DNA from: Halioxenophilus aromaticivorans
Lineage (GTDB): Bacteria; Pseudomonadota; Gammaproteobacteria; Pseudomonadales; Cellvibrionaceae
DNA: 64,000 nucleotides
Reading direction: 5' to 3'
Assembly: GCF_042850945.1 (NCBI RefSeq)
Contig: NZ_AP031496.1
Coordinates: 496,001-560,000, forward strand
Position numbers and translations under genes: made by a program
Notes under the pieces: generated by a model
Told to the model about the DNA's origin: nothing
The model's input: the letters and a program-made list of their open reading frames with translations, nothing else
Database searches by the model: none
Shown: piece by piece, positions 17,287 through 24,594 of the stretch
Position numbering within the stretch: position 1 is the first letter of the stretch
How the letters are laid out: the number at the start of each line of letters is the position of its first letter

Positions 17287-17883
17287 ATGGACCCGTTAGC
17301 TCAGATCGCAACCTTGGTTATCCAAACCGTTGCCTCTATCTACCTCTTTTTTGTGGTAATCCGCTTTTTGCTGCAGCTTGCCCGTGCTGACTTCTATAAT
17401 CCAATCTCCCAGGCTGTAGTCAAAGCTACCAACCCGGTTCTTATTCCACTGCGCAAAATCATCCCAGGGTTATTCGGCATCGATATGGCGGCTCTGGTGC
17501 TGGCGGTAATCGTGGGCTTTGTGGCCATCGAACTCAACGCCCTGGCCGCCGCGCAAACCATCATTAACCCGGCTCGGGCCTTGTTTTGGGCCATTATTGG
17601 CGTGCTTAAATTGGCCACCATGATCGTGTTTGTTGGTTTGATTATCACCATTATCGTCAGTTGGGTAGCGCCCTACAGCAGCCATCCGGCTCTTACTTTG
17701 CTAAATCAGCTGATGGAGCCGGTGCGTGCGCCCTTCGCTCGAATTATTCCCCCCATGGGCGGCCTTGACCTAAGTCCAATCTTTATCTTCTTAACCGTAC
17801 AAGTGATTTGGATATTGTTAGATTGGGCGGCGATGAAAGTCGGTCTTGTTGGCGGATTGGCGCAATTTGTGCCCGGTTATTAA
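17287..17883 (+). CDS. yggT: YggT family inner-membrane protein
   Basis: A 198-residue integral membrane protein with two tandem YggT repeats (about residues 10-90 and 100-190), each with two hydrophobic helices and the conserved NPxxxPLRKIIP-like element (NPVLIPLRKIIPG near residue 50, and the second copy PVRAPFARIIPP). Function is poorly defined; it has been linked to osmotic tolerance and division-site biology in other bacteria. Start ATG 17287 follows a TTAGGAA ribosome site. It usually follows proC, as here. Confidence 0.93.
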   Translation: MDPLAQIATLVIQTVASIYLFFVVIRFLLQLARADFYNPISQAVVKATNPVLIPLRKIIPGLFGIDMAALVLAVIVGFVAIELNALAAAQTIINPARALFWAIIGVLKLATMIVFVGLIITIIVSWVAPYSSHPALTLLNQLMEPVRAPFARIIPPMGGLDLSPIFIFLTVQVIWILLDWAAMKVGLVGGLAQFVPGY

Positions 17884-18320
17884 CGCGAGTGCTAAGCAGG
17901 GGAGCTTGTTAGACCAAGGGCGTCCTATCTAGTGGCATTTTGGCTGCTAATATTCATTACAAATGCAGCAGGGGCGTTTTGCTTGCACCCAGTTGTGGCA
18001 CTGATCGAATAAATGCTTTTTAATGTGCACCGCCACGTCTTGGTAACCTAAGTTGGTAATCTAAGATTCGCGAGCACAACAATAAGGACAATGTAAAGAT
18101 TGACGTAGGCGTGGTGAACAACCCTGTTCTAGCGCCCCGCGAGCAACTGAAACGAACCTAAGGAAGACAAGCCGTTAACGCATAAGCGTATCGAGTGCCC
18201 AGCAAATAAGGCCTGCTCCCCAGCTCCTTTTCCCTACGGTTCGCGTTGGCAACTGCCTGAAGCCGCAGATGCCGGCGCCACCAGCCGATGCGTTATCTTA
18301 AGTAAGGATATGCCCCTAAG
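17884..18320. other. Gene-free 437-base stretch before the dynamin-like gene
   Basis: No credible gene on either strand. It holds a 13-base tandem duplication with one mismatch (TTGGTAAcCTAAG at 18040-18052, TTGGTAAtCTAAG at 18053-18065) and a small perfect hairpin GAACA-ACCC-TGTTC (18116-18129). In Pseudomonas a different small gene occupies this spot. The presumed promoter and leader of the GTPase gene are here, but no consensus promoter is convincing. Confidence 0.5.
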
Positions 18321-20303
18321 GTGAACTTAAACAGTCTCCAGGTTCAACTGCACGAATGTGAACAGCGCCGCGTTGATATGATCAATGCGTTGCTGTCCTT
18401 CAGTCATTGGTTTGGAACCAGCGGCCTGCACTGCCCCGAGGCTGAAAACCTCATCGGGCGAGCTGTAAGGCGTTTGCGTGAACACACCTTCACCGTGGCC
18501 TGCGTGGGTGAATTCTCTCGTGGCAAAACTGAACTCATCAATGCCTTACTGTTTGACCAATTTCAGAGCCGCATTTTGCCATCTCGGCCCGGCCGCACTA
18601 CCATGTGCCCCACCGAAATCGGCTACAACGCCAATTTGCCCGCCAACAGCATTCAATTACTGCCACTGAACACACGTCGTGGCGGTATCAGCGTGCGCTC
18701 TTTCAAGGCCATTCCCAAGCATTGGGTCAATGTGCAATTTGATGTTGAAAGCCCGGCCTCATTACAGGATGCCCTTGGCCGCTTAGCTGAACGTCAGTAC
18801 ATCTCCGAAGAGCAAGCCCGAGATTTGGGTTTTAATTGCACCCAACTCAACCGTCACCCGCAAAACATCCACGAGGTGGAAGTGCCGGTGTGGCGTTACG
18901 CGCACATCAATTTAAAGCATCCGCTTCTGGCCCAAGGCCTGCGGGTGGTTGATACGCCAGGGTTAAATGCCTTGGGCACCGATCCTGAAATAACCCTAAA
19001 CACCATAGCCGATGCCGACAGCCTGATTTTCTGCTTATCCGCCGATGCTCCGGTGTCCGCCACCGATCGCTGCATTTGGCGCGATTACATCAATGCTGAA
19101 GACAACAGCAAAACTCTGGTGGCTATCAATAAGGTTGATAGCCTATGGGATGATCTGGTCTCGGCGCCTTCAGAAGATACCACCATCAGCAGCGTGCGCA
19201 CGGACACGGCCCTGGCCCTGGGCTTACCACTTCAGCAAGTGGTGCCCATGTCTGCAAAGCAAGCTTTGCTGGCCCGTGCTCGGGGCGATCGAGAGCGGTT
19301 GTCCAAGAGCAATTTCCAGCAATTTGAAGCCTTGCTCATCGCACAGCTAAATGATCGCCTTAAACAACTGTTTAAACACAGCGATGTGGAAGATGCCTTG
19401 GCCCTAGTGCGGCAGACCCACCAAATTATGCAAGAGCGGCTGCTGGTGCAGGGTGAAGTACTGCAACAGGTGCGATCGGCGCCGCCGGCGGATATTGGCA
19501 ATGCCTTACATGCGGCGCGCAGCGATTTAAAAGACGCCCATCGCCGGGTGCATCAAATCTCGATTTTGCATCGCTCCTACGAGCGGCAGGTGAACCAAAG
19601 CTACCAAGCCTTGGCGGCGGTGTTTGGCCAAAAGCAAGTGGAGCGCCTGCTGAGCTACCTCACCACTGCCGCGGCGGACCCTGAGCCCATGTTGCGGCCG
19701 GCCCTAAAAGCCACGCTAAAACAAATTCAATTGTGCCTGCGCAAACTGGCCATTGAAGCCGAGCTGGCCAACCAAGCCCTGGCTGCAATTTACGCTGAAC
19801 CTGAAACCGGAAGCGGCCGCATGCGCCTGTCTAGCCGGCGCTTACGCTTGGTTAAGCGGCAGCAGAAGTTCTCCGAGTTCAAGCACCGCTGTGAGCAATT
19901 TCTGCACAGCGCCGAGCAGGCGGGTGTTTCCGATAGACCGCTCATTCGCCACTTTCTGCTCAGCTTAAGCCACGAGGTACGCAACTATGTGGAGGACACC
20001 AACACTTTGCTTGAGCGCTGGCACCAAAATGCGTTAACCCCCGTTGCCTACCCCAACGAATGCAGCAAGCAGCTGTTGCAAAAAGAGCTGATGTCCATGT
20101 CTCGTCTCGGCCGAGCCGATGACGCCGCCGCCAGCGCCGACCCAGGCCAAGTGTTAGCGACATTGCGTCGCGACCTCACAGAAAACGAAGACCATCTCTT
20201 CACTTTGAGCCAAGTTCTAGAGCGTATTGATCGTTTTGAGCCCATCACGCACACCTCGGATAAGGTGGTGCCATTGAGCTTTGCCCGCCGCAAAAGCTCC
20301 TAA
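18321..20303 (+). CDS. Dynamin-family large GTPase of unknown role
   Basis: A 660-residue soluble protein with a dynamin-type GTPase domain: G1 loop GEFSRGKT at 63-70, G2 threonine in GRTTMCPTEI (91-100), G3 DTPG at 211-214 and G4 NKVD at 270-273. An insert of about 100 residues lies between G2 and G3. Residues about 330-620 are predicted helical, with long amphipathic stretches typical of a dynamin stalk. No clear transmembrane paddle is visible, so membrane contact, if any, would be peripheral. Start is GTG 18321 with AAGGA 12 bases before. It stands alone between yggT and metX, where Pseudomonas has no such gene. Bacterial dynamin-like proteins act in membrane remodelling, envelope stress or phage defence; which applies here cannot be told from sequence. 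Confidence 0.85.
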   Translation: MNLNSLQVQLHECEQRRVDMINALLSFSHWFGTSGLHCPEAENLIGRAVRRLREHTFTVACVGEFSRGKTELINALLFDQFQSRILPSRPGRTTMCPTEIGYNANLPANSIQLLPLNTRRGGISVRSFKAIPKHWVNVQFDVESPASLQDALGRLAERQYISEEQARDLGFNCTQLNRHPQNIHEVEVPVWRYAHINLKHPLLAQGLRVVDTPGLNALGTDPEITLNTIADADSLIFCLSADAPVSATDRCIWRDYINAEDNSKTLVAINKVDSLWDDLVSAPSEDTTISSVRTDTALALGLPLQQVVPMSAKQALLARARGDRERLSKSNFQQFEALLIAQLNDRLKQLFKHSDVEDALALVRQTHQIMQERLLVQGEVLQQVRSAPPADIGNALHAARSDLKDAHRRVHQISILHRSYERQVNQSYQALAAVFGQKQVERLLSYLTTAAADPEPMLRPALKATLKQIQLCLRKLAIEAELANQALAAIYAEPETGSGRMRLSSRRLRLVKRQQKFSEFKHRCEQFLHSAEQAGVSDRPLIRHFLLSLSHEVRNYVEDTNTLLERWHQNALTPVAYPNECSKQLLQKELMSMSRLGRADDAAASADPGQVLATLRRDLTENEDHLFTLSQVLERIDRFEPITHTSDKVVPLSFARRKSS

Positions 20304-20359
20304 TCCCAGCCCTTTATATCGCTTTGGCCCCGGGTTACGCCCGAGGCTGCAAAGTGGTT

Positions 20360-20365
20360 TATAAT
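20360..20365 (+). promoter_or_regulatory. Putative -10 box for metX
   Basis: TATAAT 32 bases upstream of the metX start, with a weak TTACGC 19 bases further upstream. It would give a short leader of about 25 bases. No SAM riboswitch is recognisable in this short gap. Confidence 0.35.
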
Positions 20366-20396
20366 CGCGCAATTTTTCAATTGGACGCACGCCAAA

Positions 20397-21539
20397 ATGC
20401 CTGAGCAGCTACCTGCCGACAGTGTCGGCCTGGTAACCCCCATTACCCAAACGTTTAGCGAGCCGCTGTTGTTGGCTTGCGGCCGTACCCTGCCCAGCTA
20501 TGACTTGGTGTATGAAACCTACGGTGAGTTGAACGCCCAGGCCAGTAATGCCGTATTGATTTGCCACGCCTTATCTGGCCATCACCACGCCGCCGGCTAC
20601 CACAGCTTAGACGATCGCAAACCTGGCTGGTGGGATAACTACATTGGCCCGGGCAAAGCCATCGATACCAATCGCTTTTTTGTGGTTTCGCTGAACAACT
20701 TAGGTGGCTGTCACGGTTCCACCGGCCCAGTCAGTATCGACCCGGCCACGGGCAAGGTCTACGGTGCCGATTTTCCATTATTGCGCGTGCGCGATTGGGT
20801 CAGTAGCCAAGCTCGGTTGGCCGACCATCTTGGCATTACCCAGTGGGCCGCCGTGGTGGGGGGTAGCCTGGGCGGCATGCAGGCCATGCGCTGGGCGCTG
20901 GAGTACCCCGAGCGCATTCGACACTGCATTGTGATTGCCTCGGCGTTAAACCTCACCGCACAAAATATTGCCTTTAACGAAACCGCACGCCGAGCCATTA
21001 CCTCGGACCCGGATTTTCACGATGGCGATTATCTGGCCAAAGGCACCTACCCCAAACGCGGCTTAGCGTTGGCGCGTATGGTGGGCCACATTACCTATCT
21101 GTCCGATGACGGCATGGATGAAAAATTCGGCCGAGAATTACGCGCGGGCAGTTTTGTGCTGGGCAGCGATGAGCTGGTGGAGTTTCAAATTGAAAGTTAT
21201 TTGCGTTATCAGGGCGATAGCTTCTCGGGCAGCTTCGACGCAAACACCTACATCTTGATGACGCGGGCATTGGATTATTTTGATTTAAGCCGTGAATACA
21301 ACGACAACCCCGTGTCCGCGTTTAGCCATTCCCAGTGCCGGTTTTTGGTGGTGTCGTTTTCCAGTGACTGGCGTTTTTCGCCCCAACGCTCGCGGGAAAT
21401 TGTCGATGCCTTAATTACCGCCGGCAAGCCGGTGAGCTACGCCGAAATTGAATCCAAACATGGTCACGATGCCTTCCTAGTGCCGGATCAACGCTATCGA
21501 CAAGTGTTCAGTCGCTACATGAACACCATAGAGGTGTAA
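20397..21539 (+). CDS. metX: Homoserine O-acyltransferase (MetX)
   Basis: A 380-residue alpha/beta-hydrolase-fold enzyme that acylates homoserine with acetyl-CoA or succinyl-CoA at the start of methionine synthesis. LICHALSGHHHAAGYH near residue 50, the GGCHGSTGPVSIDP segment, nucleophile Ser in VGGSLGGMQAM (near residue 158), and the catalytic Asp (SSDWRFSP) and His (ESKHGHDAFL) of the C-terminal part are present. Many gammaproteobacterial MetX enzymes of this type, always paired with MetW, use succinyl-CoA; I infer that here. It is five bases from metW, so the two are translationally close. Confidence 0.95.
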   Translation: MPEQLPADSVGLVTPITQTFSEPLLLACGRTLPSYDLVYETYGELNAQASNAVLICHALSGHHHAAGYHSLDDRKPGWWDNYIGPGKAIDTNRFFVVSLNNLGGCHGSTGPVSIDPATGKVYGADFPLLRVRDWVSSQARLADHLGITQWAAVVGGSLGGMQAMRWALEYPERIRHCIVIASALNLTAQNIAFNETARRAITSDPDFHDGDYLAKGTYPKRGLALARMVGHITYLSDDGMDEKFGRELRAGSFVLGSDELVEFQIESYLRYQGDSFSGSFDANTYILMTRALDYFDLSREYNDNPVSAFSHSQCRFLVVSFSSDWRFSPQRSREIVDALITAGKPVSYAEIESKHGHDAFLVPDQRYRQVFSRYMNTIEV

Positions 21540-21544
21540 TCGCC

Positions 21545-22135
21545 ATGCGTAACGATTTAAGTATTATCAGCCAGTGGATAGAACCCCAAAGCCGGGTGTT
21601 GGATTTAGGCTGCGGCGACGGCGAACTATTGCACTTGCTTACCCGCGATAAAAACGTCAGTGGCTATGGTCTTGAGATTGACCACGATCGTATCAATATC
21701 TGCGTTGCTAAAGGGCTCAACGTAATCGAGCAGGATTTGGACGAGCGCGGTTTAAGCAATTTTACCGACGGCAGTTTTGATACAGTGATTATGACGCAAG
21801 CTCTACAGACCATGCGCTACCCCGACAAAATGGTGGAAGAAATGCTGCGTATTGGCCGTGAGTGTATCGTCACTTTTCCCAATTTTGGCCATTGGAAAGC
21901 GCGCTTGCACCTAGCTATAAAGGGCCGCATGCCAGTGTCGGATTTGCTGCCCTACGAGTGGTACGACACACCCAACATTCACTTTTGCACCTTTAAAGAT
22001 TTTGAAGTGCTGTGCCACCAGCGTGGCATTGCCATAAAAAAACGGCGGGTTGTTACCCACAGCAGTACCGACGCAATTGGCGCTAAATGGTTGCCCAATG
22101 TGTTTGGTGAAACCGCCATTTATCACCTCGGATAA
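21545..22135 (+). CDS. metW: MetW, methionine biosynthesis partner of MetX
   Basis: A 196-residue class I methyltransferase-fold protein. The SAM-type loop (VLDLGCGDGELLHLL, residues about 18-33) is present, then VIEQDLDERGL and the conserved NFGHWKARLHLAIKGRMP stretch near residue 115. MetW is required with MetX for methionine synthesis and probably stimulates it; its own methyl transfer is unproven. It directly follows metX. Confidence 0.94.
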   Translation: MRNDLSIISQWIEPQSRVLDLGCGDGELLHLLTRDKNVSGYGLEIDHDRINICVAKGLNVIEQDLDERGLSNFTDGSFDTVIMTQALQTMRYPDKMVEEMLRIGRECIVTFPNFGHWKARLHLAIKGRMPVSDLLPYEWYDTPNIHFCTFKDFEVLCHQRGIAIKKRRVVTHSSTDAIGAKWLPNVFGETAIYHLG

Positions 22136-22151
22136 CACAGGTATTGAGCAC

Positions 22152-22604
22152 ATGGTACAGGCAATAAAATTACTGGTGGGCGGCTTGCTGTTGTCGATGG
22201 CGGCCGGCTTTACTAGCGCCCAGGACGGTATTTCCATAGAGCAAGACGGCTACCGCATTTTTTACAGCGTGTTTAACAGCACCATGATTACGCCTAAAGT
22301 GGCTCAGGCCTATGCGCTGGAGCGAGACAACGACCTGGCCTACGTCAACGTGGTTATCACGCAATTGGAAGGTAACAGCCAGAGCCTGGGGGTGCCCGCT
22401 AAAATTGCCGGCGATGCCAAAAATTTAATGCAGCAGGTGCAGAAGCTGAAGTTTCAAACCATCCAAGAGCAAAACACCGTCTATTATTTGGCGCCGGTGA
22501 GCCACGGCAACGAAGAGGTCTATCACTTTGAGATGACCGTTCGGCCAGAGACTGCCCAGCGCAGTATTGATATCGAATTCACCAAAAAACTTTATGTGGA
22601 GTAG
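22152..22604 (+). CDS. DUF4426 exported protein
   Basis: A 150-residue protein with a cleavable signal peptide (hydrophobic residues about 5-22, cleavage near TSAQ) and a conserved mature domain of unknown function (DUF4426), including the FYSVFNSTMITPKVAQAY stretch. The frame opens further upstream inside metW, but ATG 22152 gives the signal peptide directly. It sits between metW and rdgB as in Pseudomonas (PA0388 family). A periplasmic role is inferred only. Confidence 0.85.
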   Translation: MVQAIKLLVGGLLLSMAAGFTSAQDGISIEQDGYRIFYSVFNSTMITPKVAQAYALERDNDLAYVNVVITQLEGNSQSLGVPAKIAGDAKNLMQQVQKLKFQTIQEQNTVYYLAPVSHGNEEVYHFEMTVRPETAQRSIDIEFTKKLYVE

Positions 22605-22608
22605 CGGC

Positions 22609-23199
22609 GTGCAGCGAATGGTTTTGGCCAGTGGTAACCTTGGTAAATTAAAAGAATTGCGCACTATGGTGCAGCCGCTGGGTTGGGATGTGGTATCGCA
22701 AAACGACCTGGGCGTAGCAGAGGTGGAAGAAACCGGTTTAAGCTTTGTGGAAAACGCCTTGCTTAAAGCTCGCAACGCCGCCGCGCAAACTGGTTTGCCC
22801 AGCTTGGCCGACGACTCCGGCCTAGCGGTGGATGCCCTGGGTGGTGCACCGGGTATTTATTCCGCCCGTTATTCCGGTTTGGGCGACGCCGCCAATAACG
22901 AAAAACTGTTGCGCGAATTAAACGGCGTGGCTAATCGCCGGGCGCAATTTATTTGTGCTTTAGCGTTGGTTAAACACGCCAAAGACCCAGTGCCGCTGAT
23001 TTGCCTAGGACAGTGGAGCGGCGAAATTCTCACCGCTCCCCAGGGCGAGCAGGGCTTTGGTTACGATCCGATTTTTAAACCCGACGATTGCGATTGCTCC
23101 TCGGCGCAGCTTAGCCCCGAGCGAAAAAGCGCGCGCAGTCATCGCGGCCTAGCCATGCAGCAATTATTGCAACAAATTGCCAGTCAACAAGGTCAGTGA
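22609..23199 (+). CDS. rdgB: RdgB/HAM1 non-canonical purine NTP pyrophosphatase
   Basis: A 196-residue house-cleaning enzyme that hydrolyses dITP, ITP and XTP to monophosphates. The N-terminal substrate motif (VLASGNLGKLKEL) begins at residue 5 from the GTG start at 22609, which has GGAG eight bases upstream; earlier in-frame ATGs would overlap DUF4426 and add non-conserved residues. SLADDSGLAVDALGGAPGIYSARY and GYDPIF are conserved motifs. Its stop overlaps the hemW start (GTGA). Confidence 0.95.
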   Translation: MQRMVLASGNLGKLKELRTMVQPLGWDVVSQNDLGVAEVEETGLSFVENALLKARNAAAQTGLPSLADDSGLAVDALGGAPGIYSARYSGLGDAANNEKLLRELNGVANRRAQFICALALVKHAKDPVPLICLGQWSGEILTAPQGEQGFGYDPIFKPDDCDCSSAQLSPERKSARSHRGLAMQQLLQQIASQQGQ

Positions 23200-24338
23200 T
23201 CACCCTCTCACCACTCAGCGTTTACGTTCATATACCTTGGTGCGTGCGTAAATGCCCCTACTGTGATTTCAATTCCCACGCCGCTGGCAATGAGTTGCCG
23301 GAGCAAGCCTACCTGGCGGCCTTAAAGCGCGACCTATTGGCAGAACAGCCCTTCGCTCAGGGCCGTAAGGTGGCCACGGTATTTTTTGGCGGTGGCACGC
23401 CTTCGTTATTTTCTGCCCAGGCCATTGGCGAAATCATTACGCTGTTGGATCAAACCCTGGGCTTGCAAGCCGATGCCGAAATTACCCTGGAGGCCAACCC
23501 CGGCACCTTTGAGCGGCAGAAGTTTCGCGATTATTTGGCCGCCGGAGTAACCCGGTTATCGGTGGGCGTGCAGAGCTTCAACGGCCAGCACTTGCAAAAG
23601 TTAGGGCGCATTCACTCCGGCGATGAGGCGCACAGGGCCATCGTCACTGCCATGGAGGTGGGTTACCAACATATCAATATCGACCTAATGCATGGCCTGC
23701 CGGAGCAAAGTGCCGCCGATGCCATGGCCGATTTGCACACCGCTACCCAGTTCGGTGTGGATCATATCTCCTGGTACCAGCTCACCATTGAACCCAACAC
23801 GGTGTTTTATTCCAAGCCGCCGACTCTACCGGTGGAGGACACTCTGGCCGATATTCAGGAGCAGGGCGCAGACTGGTTGGCCCTGCAGGGCTATCAACAA
23901 TACGAAGTTTCGGCCTTTGCCCAGGCCGGTGGGCAATGCCATCACAACCTGAATTATTGGCGTTTTGGCGATTACCTGGGCATCGGTGCCGGTGCTCACG
24001 GCAAGGTCACGGATGCAGGGTCTGGCTTGATTCAACGGCGCCGAAAAACCCGCTTACCGGAACACTACCTGCAAGCGGTAAGCCCCCTGGCCGGTGCTGT
24101 GCCTGTGGCCGAGCAAGAGCAGCTGTTGGAATTTGCCATGAACGCTCTGCGATTGGTCTGCGGGGTGGAATCGCAACTGGCCGCCCAGAGGCTGGGCCAA
24201 GCACTGCCTTGGCCGCGTTTGCAGCCAGTCATCGATGCTGGTTTGCTTCAACCCCAGGGAGAGCGGTTTGTCACCACAGACTTCGGCTTTCAATTTTTAA
24301 ACGAAACCCTCGCCAGAATTGACGATTGTTTTGAATAA
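23196..24338 (+). CDS. hemW: HemW, radical SAM heme chaperone
   Basis: A 380-residue radical SAM protein related to coproporphyrinogen oxidase HemN. The cluster motif CVRKCPYC (CxxxCxxC, near residue 16-23), GGGTPS and the GVQSFN segment are present. It lacks the extra N-terminal region of HemN, consistent with HemW, which binds heme and delivers it to respiratory proteins. Start GTG 23196 overlaps the rdgB stop by four bases. Confidence 0.93.
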   Translation: MITLSPLSVYVHIPWCVRKCPYCDFNSHAAGNELPEQAYLAALKRDLLAEQPFAQGRKVATVFFGGGTPSLFSAQAIGEIITLLDQTLGLQADAEITLEANPGTFERQKFRDYLAAGVTRLSVGVQSFNGQHLQKLGRIHSGDEAHRAIVTAMEVGYQHINIDLMHGLPEQSAADAMADLHTATQFGVDHISWYQLTIEPNTVFYSKPPTLPVEDTLADIQEQGADWLALQGYQQYEVSAFAQAGGQCHHNLNYWRFGDYLGIGAGAHGKVTDAGSGLIQRRRKTRLPEHYLQAVSPLAGAVPVAEQEQLLEFAMNALRLVCGVESQLAAQRLGQALPWPRLQPVIDAGLLQPQGERFVTTDFGFQFLNETLARIDDCFE

Positions 24339-24594
24339 TCGTGTAAAACCTCTTAGATTGGCCCATTTAATAGGTATCTAGCCATCGTTTTTTTTAGCCA
24401 ATGGTGTAAGCTTGAGCAAGTGTTCACTTCCACGTATGGCCAGAGCGTCCATCACTTAATGCCCAACCAAAAGTTGGCGAATTCAAAAAAAGAACACAAA
24501 CCAGTTTGCTGAAAAGTGCGATAACCACAGTCCAGCGTTTGCCGCGTAGGGGAATTCTGCGTTGGCAAAAGCGACCAAGGCACAGGGCCCCAGC

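Noticed and set aside
20304..20396. SAM-responsive riboswitch upstream of metX
   Set aside because: The gap is only 93 bases and shows no SAM-box pattern.
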